DNA of 64,000 nt from Lachnospiraceae bacterium (GCA_021202635.1 JAJQCQ010000079.1:110607-174606), one strand, 5' to 3'; counted from the stretch's first letter, positions 8,829 to 18,606 are shown. Translations and numbers: made by a program. The notes: generated from the letters alone by a model not told the origin.

Positions 8829-8865
8829 ACGCGTTTGCATCTGAGTATTTGACCGCAAACAGCGT
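8829..8865. other. Strong intergenic hairpin downstream of the 8879-9319 gene
   Basis: ACGCGTTTGC at 8829-8838 pairs with GCAAAC-A-GCGT at 8855-8865, ten pairs with one bulge, around a loop of about 16 bases. No U-run follows on either strand, so it is not a typical intrinsic terminator. It lies in the gap between the small membrane protein and the hydrolase promoter region. The function is unknown. Confidence 0.5.
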
Positions 8866-8878
8866 AAGCCATTTTATG

Positions 8879-9319
8879 TCAATCGGTCTGCTGCTCCTCC
8901 CAATACGTCACCAGCTGTTCATACAGAGATTGCGTGGTCTCCGCATTGTCTATGTTAAACACAGCCGTTTTCTCTGCGTCCGAAATCACAATACAGGAGG
9001 TGATTTTCGTTGTGAAATAAGCATGATAGGTTCCAAGAGATTCACTCTCCCAGGTTCCATACCCGTTTTTCTTATTTACAACGCCGCCGTCCACTGCAGA
9101 ACCATAATCCGGCTCCTCTTCCAGTTCAATCGACACAATTTCCGAGAAGTAAAACACATCCGAGGTGTCGTTTTGTCCAGAAAAAGAAACCGTTCCCTCC
9201 TCATCGGAAAACCGGATGGATGCGGACGACTGGGAGTAAAAGAAAAAATATACCGTCGCGCCCGCGAGAATCAGGAAAATAAGGATCATGTTTATTGTCT
9301 TTTGTTTTCCGGTGAACAT
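8879..9319 (-). CDS. Small membrane-anchored protein of unknown function
   Basis: A 146-residue protein with one hydrophobic segment (about residues 10-28), followed by an outward-facing domain rich in beta-forming residues. The pattern FSEIVSIELEEE then a GYGTWES-x-LGTYHAYFTTKI stretch resembles bacterial PH-like sensor domains, but this is only an impression. It sits between the importer genes and the hydrolase on the same strand. Its start has AGGAG upstream. No enzymatic motif is visible. Confidence 0.65.
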   Translation of the reverse strand: MFTGKQKTINMILIFLILAGATVYFFFYSQSSASIRFSDEEGTVSFSGQNDTSDVFYFSEIVSIELEEEPDYGSAVDGGVVNKKNGYGTWESESLGTYHAYFTTKITSCIVISDAEKTAVFNIDNAETTQSLYEQLVTYWEEQQTD

Positions 9320-9398
9320 TCTATCACGCTCCTGACAAATTCAGATTGCTGGTACTCCTGCCATATTTTCCATGCTTTTACAAAGCCTGGCTGCTTCC

Positions 9399-10355
9399 TT
9401 AGCCGATCTCTTTGATGCGGCAGCAGGATACAAAGTGATCCTTCTCGACCTCTACCAGCTTCTGCGGCTGCAGGCAGGCCTCTGTCGCGTAAGGGCATCT
9501 GGAGGCAAAACGGCAGCCCGGCTTCGGATTGATCGGGCTGGTGATTTCGCCCTTAAGCTGGATGCGCTGCATCGGCTTGTGGATATCCGTGGAAGGAATT
9601 GCGGACAGCAATGCCTTCGTATACGGATGCAGAGTATTATGGAAAAGCTCCTTTGTCGGACTCTTCTCTACCAGCTGTCCGAGGTACATGACACAGATGT
9701 TATCGGAAATGTGCCGGACGACCGAGAGATCATGAGTGACAAACATATATGCCATGCCCAGCTGCTCCTGCAGCTCCTGCAGCAGGTTCAGCACTGCCGC
9801 CTGTATTGACACATCCAGTGCGGATACCGGCTCATCGCAGACAATGAATTCCGGCTGCAGCGCCAGTGCGCGGGCGATGCAGACTCTCTGGCGGCGGCCG
9901 CCGTCGAGCTCATGCGGATAAGCTTCCCGCAGACGTTCGTCGATACCGACCAGCTCCATCAGACGGTTCGCTTCCTCCTTCAGTTCCTTTTTGGAATGGA
10001 AGCGTCCGGACATTTTCAGCGGCTCGATGACTGTATTTTCAATACGCAAACGAGGGTTCAGACTCGAATACGGGTCCTGGAAAACGATCTGCATCTTCTC
10101 ACGGACTTTTTTCAGGTCATGTCCTTTCACATCTGTAATATCCTGTCCATTCAGATAGATTTTTCCCTCGGTGGAATCAAGCAGGTGGATCAGGGTACGA
10201 CCGAGCGTACTCTTTCCGCAGCCGGACTCTCCTACCACGCCAAGCGTCTCACCTTTCCGGATGGTAAAGCTGACGTCATCCACCGCGTGATTCGTTCCGG
10301 CAGGAACCTTAAAATATTTTTTCAGATGCTCCACACGAATTAATTCTTCAGCCAT
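9399..10355 (-). CDS. Oligopeptide/dipeptide ABC transporter ATP-binding protein (OppF/DppF type)
   Basis: A 318-residue cytoplasmic ATPase energising the importer encoded just upstream. Walker A is GESGCGKST at 42-50 and Walker B is IVCDEP at 171-176. The signature loop reads LDGGRRQR at 150-157 instead of LSGGQ, a variant also known in this subfamily. The C-terminal oligopeptide-type extension carries the [13 protein letters not shown] cysteine cluster. Its ATG overlaps the stop of the preceding ATPase gene by 8 bases, indicating translational coupling. It is the last gene of the importer operon. Confidence 0.93.
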   Translation of the reverse strand: MAEELIRVEHLKKYFKVPAGTNHAVDDVSFTIRKGETLGVVGESGCGKSTLGRTLIHLLDSTEGKIYLNGQDITDVKGHDLKKVREKMQIVFQDPYSSLNPRLRIENTVIEPLKMSGRFHSKKELKEEANRLMELVGIDERLREAYPHELDGGRRQRVCIARALALQPEFIVCDEPVSALDVSIQAAVLNLLQELQEQLGMAYMFVTHDLSVVRHISDNICVMYLGQLVEKSPTKELFHNTLHPYTKALLSAIPSTDIHKPMQRIQLKGEITSPINPKPGCRFASRCPYATEACLQPQKLVEVEKDHFVSCCRIKEIG

Positions 10356-11331
10356 CTGCTTCTCCTCCCTTCCTTACGCATGCGCAGAAATGGCCTGGCG
10401 CCACCTCCCGCACGGGGATTTCTCCGGATCTGCACGCGTCCGTCGCATACGGACATCTCGGTGAGAACGCGCAGCCCTTTGGCAGGTTCGTCGGATCAGG
10501 CGGCATTCCCGCGATCGGTTTCAGCTTCTCATTATCATCCGTCATACTCGGCAGAGAAGCAAACAGTCCGTTCGTATACGGATGGGTCGGATGATCAAAC
10601 AGATCCTCCTTGCTGCCGCTTTCTACAATTTTTCCCGCGTAAATCACTGCCACGGTATCACAGGTCTGCGCAATTACGCCCAGATCGTGCGTGATCAGGA
10701 TCATGGAGGTTTCAAATTTTACCTTTAATTCATTGATCAGATCCAGCACCTGTGCCTGAATCGTCACATCCAGAGCGGTCGTCGGCTCATCTGCCAGCAG
10801 AAGCTGCGGATTGCAGGCCAGCGCCATCGCGATGACCACGCGCTGCTTCATCCCGCCGGAAAACTGGTGCGGATACTCTCCATAGCGCTCTGCCGGAATG
10901 CCTACCGTCTCCAGCATCTCACCGGCCTTTTTCATTCCGGTGGCGTTGTCATAGCTGTTGTGCAAAAGCAGAACCTCCAGAATCTGGTCACCAACCGTCA
11001 TCAGCGGATTCAGCGCCGTCATCGGATCCTGGAAAATCATCGCGATCTTACCGCCGCGCACATCCAGCATCTCATCCTCTGTTTTTTTCAGAAGATCCTC
11101 GCCTTCGAGAAAAATCTGTCCGCCCAGGACCTTTGCGGGCGGATCCGGAAGAATCCCCATGATTGCCTTAGCGATGGTAGTCTTCCCGGCGCCCGTCTCG
11201 CCAACCAGTCCGAGTATTTTTCCTTTTGGCACCGATAAACTCACACCGTTGACCGCATGCACGGTTTTGCGCGCCTGTGTATAGATCACTTCCAGATCTT
11301 TGACAGAAAGAAATTCTTTATTTTCAGCCAT
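10348..11331 (-). CDS. Oligopeptide/dipeptide ABC transporter ATP-binding protein (OppD/DppD type)
   Basis: A 327-residue ATPase that pairs with the OppF-type subunit. It has Walker A GETGAGKTT, a canonical FSGGMKQR signature loop, Walker B LLLADEPT, and the oligopeptide-type C-terminal GCAFSPRCPYATDAC cysteine segment. The gene starts 19 bases after the permease gene at 11351-12217 and overlaps the next ATPase gene. The two different nucleotide-binding subunits, one with a canonical and one with a variant signature loop, suggest functional asymmetry of the two ATP sites. Confidence 0.93.
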   Translation of the reverse strand: MAENKEFLSVKDLEVIYTQARKTVHAVNGVSLSVPKGKILGLVGETGAGKTTIAKAIMGILPDPPAKVLGGQIFLEGEDLLKKTEDEMLDVRGGKIAMIFQDPMTALNPLMTVGDQILEVLLLHNSYDNATGMKKAGEMLETVGIPAERYGEYPHQFSGGMKQRVVIAMALACNPQLLLADEPTTALDVTIQAQVLDLINELKVKFETSMILITHDLGVIAQTCDTVAVIYAGKIVESGSKEDLFDHPTHPYTNGLFASLPSMTDDNEKLKPIAGMPPDPTNLPKGCAFSPRCPYATDACRSGEIPVREVAPGHFCACVRKGGEADG

Positions 11332-11350
11332 TTTTCCAATCCTCCTTCTA

Positions 11351-12217
11351 TCAGTCTCTCAGCTTCGGATCCAGCGCGTCCCGGATGCCGTCGCCCATCA
11401 GGTTGATCGCAAATACCGTCAGCATAATCGCAATACCCGGAACCAGCAAAAGGTGCGGGTTCGTGCGGATGTATGAACGGCCGTCCGAAAGCATCGCGCC
11501 CCACTCCGGACTTGGCGGCTGGATACCCAGACCAATGTAGGAAAGAGAGGCTGCCATAATCATGGTCGAGCCAATGCCCATCGTAGTCGTCACGATAATT
11601 GGCTGAATGACATTCGGCAGCAGATGTTTGAACATAATTACCAGACTGCTGCAGTTGATGGACTGCGCCGCCTCTATGTATTCCTTGGAGCGTTCCGTCA
11701 GAATCTGGCCGCGGATCATGCGCACTGTGCCCGGAACACCGCCCACGGTCAGAGCAATCACTGTCGGGAAAAATCCTTTTCCCAGAGCACTGGAAATCAG
11801 GATACACAGGAGTGTTCCCGGAAGTGCTGACCAGACATCCATCAGACGCATGATCAGAGTCTCCGTTATTCCGCCAAAGTAGCCGCCGATGGAACCGATC
11901 ACTACACCGACAAACGCGCCGAACACAGATGCAGCGATACCAAGTGCCAGAGAATAGCGGCCGCCATACATCAGACGGGTACACATATCACGCCCCAGCG
12001 AGTCACATCCGAGGATATGATTTGCCGATGGACCTGCGTACATATTCAGCAGATCGACGTCATTGACTCCATATGGGGAGAAAAACGGACCGATCAGGCA
12101 AAACAGCACGATCACAACAAACAGGATTACGCCCAGCTTCGCGCTGAAGCTTTTTGTCATTCGCCTTATGAAATCCGCAAACGGATTTGTTCTGTAGCTT
12201 TTCTTCTCATTTGCCAT
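11351..12217 (-). CDS. Oligopeptide/dipeptide ABC transporter permease (OppC/DppC type)
   Basis: A 288-residue inner-membrane permease. A polar N-terminus of about 25 residues is followed by a first membrane segment (LGVILFVVIVLFCLIGPF), an outside loop with the family's HILGCDSLGRDMCTRL motif, and four to five more helices. The EAA coupling loop reads EAAQSINCSSLVIMFKHLLPN. It is directly adjacent to the other permease gene (its ATG follows that stop with no gap), so the two are almost certainly co-translated and form the heterodimeric channel. Confidence 0.93.
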   Translation of the reverse strand: MANEKKSYRTNPFADFIRRMTKSFSAKLGVILFVVIVLFCLIGPFFSPYGVNDVDLLNMYAGPSANHILGCDSLGRDMCTRLMYGGRYSLALGIAASVFGAFVGVVIGSIGGYFGGITETLIMRLMDVWSALPGTLLCILISSALGKGFFPTVIALTVGGVPGTVRMIRGQILTERSKEYIEAAQSINCSSLVIMFKHLLPNVIQPIIVTTTMGIGSTMIMAASLSYIGLGIQPPSPEWGAMLSDGRSYIRTNPHLLLVPGIAIMLTVFAINLMGDGIRDALDPKLRD

Positions 12218-13165
12218 TTATCCCACCTTCTTTCCTTTGCTGTACTGTGCTTTAATCCGCGGGTCAAGAAATGCGTAGCACAGATCCATGATCAGGATGG
12301 CGATCGACGCAAACAGCGCAAAGAAAATTACGCAGGCACGCACCACCGGATAGTCGTGCTGATTCACGCCGGAGAGCAGATAAGCGCCAATACCGGGAAT
12401 GGAGAATACGGATTCAATGACCGGAGAACCCGCGATTACCGTCGCCAGGCCGCCGCCCACACCCGTAATGATCGGCATCATGGCGTTCGGAAGCATATGC
12501 TTTCTGACAATCACGCCCTCCTTCTGTCCTTTCGAGCGGGCTGTCGTTACAAAGTCCGCGCGGATTACTTCGAGCATACTGCTGCGTGCCTGTCTGGCAT
12601 TGATCGCAATACCGCCCAGGGAGCTGGAGATAATTGGAAGGATGTAACATTTCCAGCTGTCAATTCCATACGCAGGCAATATTTGCAGCTTCAGGGAGAA
12701 AAGTAATATCAGAAGAAGCGCGACAAAGAAATCCGGCGCCGATATGAACACCATGGCGATGATCATAACCGCGGAGTCCTGCCATTTTCCCTCGTGTGTC
12801 CCGGCAAAGATACCAAGCAGCGTACCGATCACAACATTGAGCACCATCGCGCTTAAACCGACAATCAGGGTGCGCGGCAGGCGAATAAGAAGCTCGTCAA
12901 TCACCGGGCTGGAAAATACCCAGGAGGTACCAAAGTCGAGTCTCAGAAAGGTATTGAACATATAAGTGCCAAGCTGCTGCAGATAGGATTTGTCAATTCC
13001 CATCACAGCCCTCTTCTGCGCTATGGTTTCCGCGGAAGCCTCTTTTCCCAGAAGAAGGCTCGCCGGGTCTCCCGGAACCAGATAGGTGATTGTGAAAATA
13101 ACCAGCCCCGCGCACCAGAGAATCACGATCATACTTAAAATTCGTTTGATGACATATTTAACCAT
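12218..13165 (-). CDS. Oligopeptide/dipeptide ABC transporter permease (OppB/DppB type)
   Basis: A 315-residue permease with six predicted helices. Start placed at 13165, where AGGAGG lies 6 bases upstream; the longer frame from 13183 lacks a ribosome site. The N-terminal MVKYVIKRI-x-SMIVILW, the PGDPASLLLGKEAS segment after the first helix, and the EAA-type loop near EVIRADFVTTARSKG are family hallmarks. A 170-base gap separates it from the binding-protein gene, so expression of the binding protein may be uncoupled from that of the membrane parts. Confidence 0.93.
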   Translation of the reverse strand: MVKYVIKRILSMIVILWCAGLVIFTITYLVPGDPASLLLGKEASAETIAQKRAVMGIDKSYLQQLGTYMFNTFLRLDFGTSWVFSSPVIDELLIRLPRTLIVGLSAMVLNVVIGTLLGIFAGTHEGKWQDSAVMIIAMVFISAPDFFVALLLILLFSLKLQILPAYGIDSWKCYILPIISSSLGGIAINARQARSSMLEVIRADFVTTARSKGQKEGVIVRKHMLPNAMMPIITGVGGGLATVIAGSPVIESVFSIPGIGAYLLSGVNQHDYPVVRACVIFFALFASIAILIMDLCYAFLDPRIKAQYSKGKKVG

Positions 13166-13335
13166 GAAAATCCTCCTATGCAATTGTGCCTGCCGCGTAT
13201 TCCCTGTGTTTCGGGTCAGTGACAGGCAACATTGTCTGTATTCTGCTATATCAGGAGCCCCTTCGCCCTTATCGGCGCCGGTGAATCAGGGAAATTCCGG
13301 ACTGCAGGGCTCCACATATCAGACGTTATTTTTGA

Positions 13336-14928
13336 TTACTCTACAGAAAAGCTCGCCGCGCCCGGAGTATAATATCCCTCACGGTAGAACATTTCAGAGA
13401 TATCCTTCGTGTAGACAAGGCCGGAGCTGATCTTCGCTACCGGATAGAAGTACGCATGCTCTACCACATAATCCAGAACCTCTCTCATATGCTCCGCGTC
13501 ATGCGTTGCATCCGCGGTTGCGGTCTCATACAGCTCCTGAAGCGTTTCATCCTCGATCAGGGAGAAGGTCAGTCCGCTGTTTACCTCATTGTCCATCATC
13601 AGATGCCAGCTGCCGACCATGTTGGAGCCGCCAAGTGTGTTGATCATGATATCCCACTCATCCGAATACTGCGGGCTGGTGATGGTGTTATAAGTATCAT
13701 TTGTTACAGAGTTGATCTCAACATTGATGCCAGCCTGGGCAAGCAGAAGCTGCATCATGGTTGCCGCCGCAACAGCTGCCTCGTTGTTTACACAAATCAG
13801 GGTCAGGGTCTCTCCCGCATAGCCGGAAGCTTCCACATATTCTTTTGCCTTGTCCAGGTCATATTCTGTGACAAAGGTATCTGTCAGCTCCAGGCTCTCA
13901 TCATAATCGGTAAATGCTTCGGTTCCGAGCGTGGTGGCCGCTGTGTAAGAACCGCCCATTGCTGTGCAGATTGTCTCATTGTCTAAAGCATAGAACATCG
14001 CGCGGCGCAGATCCTCGTTTACTGTCTGCGCGTTCGGAGCGAAATACCAGAAGTCTCCCTGTGTGATAATCTCTACCTTATAATTTGCGGACTGTGCTCC
14101 GGTCTGGAACTCTTCCAGCATGGAAAGCGGAACATAGCTGCAGACATCCAGCGTACCGGTCTCCAGGCCGATCACCGCGGTGGAAGCCTCCGTCACAACG
14201 TCCAGCTCATAGGTCTGTACCGTAGCGGTATGTCTGCCGGAGAGTTCATCATGGCTCAGTCCCCAATAATCATCATTCGCTTCCATCACTACCTTCGAAC
14301 CCGCGACAAATTCCGTCACCTTATAGCAGCCGGTACCGCACGGATCCGTCGTCATGCCATTGTGATCCTCGTACGCCTTTTCCGAGAAGATCAGCGTACG
14401 TACAAGCGGGAACTCTACTTCAGAAATCGCCGGCGGCGTCTCTGTCCAGTGCATATAGAAAGTGTAATCATCAATGACTTCAATGGAATCAAAATAGTCA
14501 AAACGGATCGCCTGGCCGTTATTGATCATCCACTCAAAGCAATATTTTACATCACTGGAGGTAATGTTGTTGCCATCCCAGTCATAAATATCACTGTTAA
14601 GAGTCACAAGCCAGCTTGCACCATCGTTCACTTCCTCATAACCGGAAGCCAGGCACGGAAGCAGCTCGCCGCTGTTGTCATCCGCGAAATCAAACAGGCT
14701 CTCATAAACGCCGTAAATCCAGTAATAGCGGGAACCTACGTTCACATCGTCGCCTTCCAGATCCTGCGGATCCTCGGAGATCGCCACAACCAGCTTCTCA
14801 TAACGGCCGTTGTCCAGGATCACGCCGCTCGCCGCTGACGCGCTGATGCCAAATCCTGACAGTGCTACCGCAACCATCCCTGCCGCGGAACCTTTTAAAA
14901 AGTCTCTTCTGCTGATTTCCTTCATCAT
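13336..14928 (-). CDS. ABC transporter substrate-binding protein (family 5), Tat-type signal
   Basis: A 530-residue solute-binding protein of the oligopeptide/nickel family 5. It begins with a twin-arginine leader (SRRDFLKG, then a hydrophobic stretch ending near ISASA) and has no lipobox cysteine, unlike most Gram-positive binding proteins. That suggests Tat export in folded form. The body has the family's WLVTLNSDIYDWDGNNITS and long lobes with TEFVAGSKVVMEAN. It is the first gene of the importer cluster on the minus strand, with GGAGG before the start. The family also binds peptides, nickel or sugars, so the ligand is not certain; the neighbours suggest an organic ligand. Confidence 0.9.
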   Translation of the reverse strand: MMKEISRRDFLKGSAAGMVAVALSGFGISASAASGVILDNGRYEKLVVAISEDPQDLEGDDVNVGSRYYWIYGVYESLFDFADDNSGELLPCLASGYEEVNDGASWLVTLNSDIYDWDGNNITSSDVKYCFEWMINNGQAIRFDYFDSIEVIDDYTFYMHWTETPPAISEVEFPLVRTLIFSEKAYEDHNGMTTDPCGTGCYKVTEFVAGSKVVMEANDDYWGLSHDELSGRHTATVQTYELDVVTEASTAVIGLETGTLDVCSYVPLSMLEEFQTGAQSANYKVEIITQGDFWYFAPNAQTVNEDLRRAMFYALDNETICTAMGGSYTAATTLGTEAFTDYDESLELTDTFVTEYDLDKAKEYVEASGYAGETLTLICVNNEAAVAAATMMQLLLAQAGINVEINSVTNDTYNTITSPQYSDEWDIMINTLGGSNMVGSWHLMMDNEVNSGLTFSLIEDETLQELYETATADATHDAEHMREVLDYVVEHAYFYPVAKISSGLVYTKDISEMFYREGYYTPGAASFSVE

Positions 14929-15041
14929 TTTTGTTTTCCTCCTTGTGAAATAATGAATTGAGTTATAAATGCAAACCGGCCATGCCGGTCAGATTCCTGA
15001 TGTAATCATTCTGTGCTGCTTTACAGACAATTGTGTCTTTC

Positions 15042-15728
15042 TCACCGATACAGAATCTCCGTACCTTCCTCATCAGAGGGCCGCTCCGCCGCTTCTTCCA
15101 CCCGGTACGGAATGCTGCGTTCCATCTGAAAAATTAATAAGGAAAGAACTGCTCCCGCCAGGAAATACGCCATATGCAGCGCATCTGTCCGTAAAAGCTG
15201 TCTCTGGGATAAAAGACAGCCAATCGCGGTAAATACCGCATCCGCTCCAAAGCAGGCCGCCGCTGCCTTTGCCGCCTGGATCAAAGCCTTCGACGAGCTC
15301 TTATAATCGCCAGTCGTCATGCGTTGCGGAGCAAACAGATATCCGGTCAGCAGCGTATAGCCCATATAAGTCAGAGATAAAATGGTCAGAAGTTCCGCAA
15401 TCGCCAAATACCAGGCGGTGGCTGCGGTCTCCTGCGCTTCTATCGCTCCGGTATGGTAAACCAGCCAGGCCATGAGGACAAATGCAAGCAGAAAAAACAG
15501 CTTCATGATCATTCTCATCATTTTGGGAATCTCCTGAACGTAAACAGGCCCCGTATATTTCCGGATGATTTTTTTCTTACCCCTCTCATTGGTCGTACAA
15601 TACTCCGTATAGTTTTCAAAGAACCGATGGTAAGATAAACTGTGGTAGGAGCGGGAATCTGCTTCCTTCTCCCTGGCCTTCCTGTTCCGTTTGGCCTGTT
15701 TGCTCTCCCGTCCGTAAAGATTATTCAA
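15042..15728 (-). CDS. Four-helix membrane protein of unknown function
   Basis: About 228 residues with a charged, Lys/Arg-rich N-terminus (about 70 residues) and four hydrophobic segments starting around KLFFLLAFVLMAW. There is no ATG; two TTG codons lie at 15734 and 15728, and the second is 7 bases from GGAGG, so it is preferred. The C-terminus is acidic and cytoplasmic. No known domain is recognised. A decayed copy of its central segment lies at 4839-4900, so the genome once held at least two paralogues. It lies upstream of the importer on the same strand with a 113-base gap. Confidence 0.6.
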   Translation of the reverse strand: MNNLYGRESKQAKRNRKAREKEADSRSYHSLSYHRFFENYTEYCTTNERGKKKIIRKYTGPVYVQEIPKMMRMIMKLFFLLAFVLMAWLVYHTGAIEAQETAATAWYLAIAELLTILSLTYMGYTLLTGYLFAPQRMTTGDYKSSSKALIQAAKAAAACFGADAVFTAIGCLLSQRQLLRTDALHMAYFLAGAVLSLLIFQMERSIPYRVEEAAERPSDEEGTEILYR

Positions 15729-15735
15729 AGGCAAG

Positions 15736-16080
15736 TCCTCCTTTCGCTGTTCCTATCTTACGGATATCTATCCTATCCGCTTTTCCCCGGCTTCCGTTTC
15801 CGGGTTTGTTTTTCATTTCTTTTATCTGATGGCAATACTCTACCACATTTTGCGGCTTGGCATTAAATCACAAACCAAAGAGGTTGCTTCAAAAAATGCA
15901 TCGTCAGTTTCACTTCTTTTCTGCTGATTCGGCACTGATTTTCCGTCATTTTTGTTATTCGTGGATTGATTATGATTGGATAAGAAAAGAAAAATTATAT
16001 CAATTGACTCATAGTAAGTCACAACATGAATTACAGGATCGTTATGGAATGCAGAACCCCCGCTTTACAGCGGGGAAATC
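15736..16080. other. Gene-free stretch upstream of the membrane protein
   Basis: AT-rich DNA between the TTG-started membrane protein gene and repeat copy A. A small palindrome with arms CCCCGCT and AGCGGGG at about 16057-16074 directly precedes copy A. Short reading frames exist on both strands, but none has a ribosome site or recognisable product. It probably holds the membrane-protein promoter, which I could not pin down. Confidence 0.4.
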
Positions 16081-16200
16081 GAGCAGGAGGCGACTCGTCG
16101 ACTCCTGCTCGCCCGCGCCGGCCGCGTCTGGCGTTAGCCAGAAATATTCCTTGCGCGGACGTGCGCATTTTCCAGGCGCAGGGAGAAAATCTCCCTGCGC
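16081..16200. repeat. Dispersed structured element, copy A
   Basis: Bases 16081-16110 form a near-perfect palindrome (arms GAGCAGGAG and CTCCTGCTC with an inner CGAC/GTCG). The core, 16111-16168, has a closing stem, GCGCCGGCCGCG at 16115-16126 with CGCGGAC and GCGC at 16154-16166. The stem encloses the hairpin CTGGC-GTTA-GCCAG (16128-16141) and an AAATATTCC segment, and the core ends in GTGCGCAT. A second hairpin (arms GCGCAGGGAGA and TCTCCCTGCGC) at 16176-16200 looks like the start of another, truncated unit. The core is 56/58 identical to copy C. The element lies just 3' of the LysR gene; it has no U-run for termination. Confidence 0.75.
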
Positions 16201-16206
16201 GATTCA

Positions 16207-17103
16207 TCAGATCATCGCATCAAAGGAAAGGTTCACATCTCCGTGGCGCACATGCCAGCGTTTCGCGAAATTGACAAACGCTTCAGCGGCTTTTGTGAGC
16301 GGAACGTCATTGCGGTAGCACATACAGACTTCATACTGCATCCGCGGCTCCAACGGGATGACCTTCACTCCCGGATATTCCGGCGTTGTGTCTGAGTTGC
16401 CATGCATCAGCGCAATGCCGATTTTTTCCTTTACCAGGCGCATCAGATCCGTCCCCACCGGGACAGATGCAGAGACTTCGCGCACAAAGCCTACCCGCCG
16501 GTAATGTTCCAGAAAGGTATCGTCAAAAACCACATCATCGCAGAGAGCCACAAACTGCTCCCCGCGCAGATCCTCCAGGCGAACGGACTCCCTGTCGGCA
16601 AGCGGATGGCCCTCATAGAGAATGGCCAGTACCTCTTCTTTATAGAATGGGATCGCATTCAGATCCTCGTGTGAGGACGTCATAGTGGAAAGAAACGCTA
16701 CCTCAACCTGCCCAGAGCGCAGCTCGATCTCAATGTTGGAGCATTTCTGATAATCAATATTGTAGGTCGGATACTCTTTCTTAAAATCAATCATCAGATC
16801 GATGATCTTCCCTTCCGACACAATCCGGATCACGTCCGGATCCTTCTCCTCCGGATGCAGCGACTGGTAGCACTGCGACTGCAGCATGGCGATTTTTTCT
16901 GCATATGGAAGAAAAAGCTTGCCATTTTCATTTAACGAAAACCCTCTCCTGGTACGATCAAATAACGGCACACCAAACTCTTCTTCGATCGACTGGATAT
17001 GGCGAACAAGAGAGGACTGCGAAATAAACAGCTTCTCTGCCGCGGCATAGGAGCTTCCCAGCTTTGCCAGAGCGAGGAATTCCTGGATGTTTTTTGTCTC
17101 CAT
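16207..17103 (-). CDS. LysR-family transcriptional regulator
   Basis: A 298-residue regulator. The N-terminal winged helix-turn-helix covers about residues 1-60 (FLALAKLGSSYAAAEKLFISQSSLVRHI and FGVPLFDRTRRGFSLNENG), followed by a periplasmic-binding-protein-like effector domain. It lies downstream of the sugar symporter on the same strand with a 136-base gap. The natural candidate targets are the symporter/oxidoreductase genes upstream and the importer downstream, but no operator was identified. The inducer is unknown. Confidence 0.9.
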   Translation of the reverse strand: METKNIQEFLALAKLGSSYAAAEKLFISQSSLVRHIQSIEEEFGVPLFDRTRRGFSLNENGKLFLPYAEKIAMLQSQCYQSLHPEEKDPDVIRIVSEGKIIDLMIDFKKEYPTYNIDYQKCSNIEIELRSGQVEVAFLSTMTSSHEDLNAIPFYKEEVLAILYEGHPLADRESVRLEDLRGEQFVALCDDVVFDDTFLEHYRRVGFVREVSASVPVGTDLMRLVKEKIGIALMHGNSDTTPEYPGVKVIPLEPRMQYEVCMCYRNDVPLTKAAEAFVNFAKRWHVRHGDVNLSFDAMI

Positions 17104-17239
17104 ATTTCTTGATACCTCCCTGTTTTTTCACATTTGAATATGCGGCAATACCACTGTGTACGTTCTTTTGCGTCACACTGTCTGGTATCGCCGCAAAACA
17201 TATGTCCAGTCTACTCGATTTTAGTCAAAAAAGCAAGCG

Positions 17240-18583
17240 TTACTGCTTTTGCATTTCCGGAAGATATTTTTCTACATCCAGAAGTAAAATGCAAAGAAGA
17301 AGAATGACACAGGTAATGGCATCTACCCAGATGTAGCTGAATTTCATGGCAGAAATCACTGCTGCAGACTGCGTTTCCAGTGTGGAATCATATCCGGCAG
17401 CAGCCAGCACCCACATCACGCTGGCTCCGCCGATGCCCATACCAATCTTCTGTCCCATAGACTGGGATGCGGACATCAGACCTTCCGCGTGGATGCCGGA
17501 TTTCCACTCTACATAGTTAGCAGAATCCGCGATAAACGCATAGATACCGGCAAACATCGGGCCTCCCGCGAAGCTCCGCAGAAACGCGCAGCCGAGGAGC
17601 AGTGTCTTGCTGGTCGGGTCAATGAGAACCAGCAGGAAGCTCAGAATCAGTCCCAGTGAGCATACGGACATGAAAGAACGCTTGGAAAAGCGTTTCGTCA
17701 GATAGGGTGTGACAGCCAGCATGATAATGCTCGGAGCAACTCCCAGTCCCAGCAAAGTAGCGGTATACATGGAATCCCCCAGCACCCAGGTACAATAATA
17801 AATCGTACAGGATGCCGCGTTAGCGTTATAGACCAGAGTGCAGATACCGAAAATCAGGCAGCACCAGAAATATTTGCACTTCAATACCGCGCCGAACTGC
17901 TCCATAAGTGGCGGCGCCTGCTTCTTCTGACCGAAATTCTCCGTATGGCCGTCTTCTTCCATGTCTACCTTTTCCTGGCAGACGAGAGCCTCAATCAGAA
18001 TCAGCACACCCGCGACGAGGCCTACGATCACACTGGTGTACCGCCAGCCTATGTTCAGGTAAAGCACCGTGATGCCGCTCGCAGCTGCAATCTGCGCCAG
18101 GTTCTGCATAATGATCGCCACAGTGGAGGTCAGGGTGCGATCCTCGGAATCCCGCGTCATACGCGGCAGCAACGCCGTATGTGAAATACCGTAAATCGTG
18201 TATACAATCGCATTCAGGAAAATATAAGTAATATACGCGTAAACAAGCTTCATCTGCTCCGCCCAGTTTGCCGGGACATTGAGGATGAGAATGATGCCTG
18301 CCAGCATCAGAGGAGCTGCCACAAAAATCCAGGGACGCGCCTTGCCCAGCTTCGTGTTGGTGCGATCTACCACACTGCCCATGGCAAAATCGCTGACCCC
18401 ATCAAAAACACGGGCCACTACCATCATGGTCGCGATGGCCATTGGTGCGATAAGCGCCGTGTCTGTATAGTAGGCCGTGATAAAGTTTGACATCAGCACA
18501 CTCATAATATTGCCGCCACTCATACCGCAGCCATACGCCAGCTTCTGCGGAATGGGTACTTTTGTATTTTCGTTCGCTTTCAT
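17240..18583 (-). CDS. GPH-family (glycoside-pentoside-hexuronide) cation symporter, MFS
   Basis: A 447-residue, 12-helix transporter. Start set at 18583, preceded by GAAAGGAAAT; the longer frame to 18670 overlaps the upstream gene and lacks a ribosome site. The N-terminus KLAYGCGMSGGNIM, and DFAMGSVVDRTNTKLGKARPW after helix 2, are the GPH signature. Members move sugars, glycosides or hexuronides with Na+ or H+. It lies 3' of a Gfo/Idh/MocA oxidoreductase, forming an uptake-plus-oxidation pair. The particular substrate cannot be read from the sequence. Confidence 0.88.
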   Translation of the reverse strand: MKANENTKVPIPQKLAYGCGMSGGNIMSVLMSNFITAYYTDTALIAPMAIATMMVVARVFDGVSDFAMGSVVDRTNTKLGKARPWIFVAAPLMLAGIILILNVPANWAEQMKLVYAYITYIFLNAIVYTIYGISHTALLPRMTRDSEDRTLTSTVAIIMQNLAQIAAASGITVLYLNIGWRYTSVIVGLVAGVLILIEALVCQEKVDMEEDGHTENFGQKKQAPPLMEQFGAVLKCKYFWCCLIFGICTLVYNANAASCTIYYCTWVLGDSMYTATLLGLGVAPSIIMLAVTPYLTKRFSKRSFMSVCSLGLILSFLLVLIDPTSKTLLLGCAFLRSFAGGPMFAGIYAFIADSANYVEWKSGIHAEGLMSASQSMGQKIGMGIGGASVMWVLAAAGYDSTLETQSAAVISAMKFSYIWVDAITCVILLLCILLLDVEKYLPEMQKQ

Positions 18584-18606
18584 TTGATTTCCTTTCTTAT
18601 TGCTAT

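Noticed and set aside
16026..16274. Short frames across the repeat copies, for example peptides containing IFLANARRG
   Set aside because: These come from translating the structured element. They are repeated because the DNA is repeated, and copies B, D and E of the same element give unrelated peptides, so coding is not conserved.
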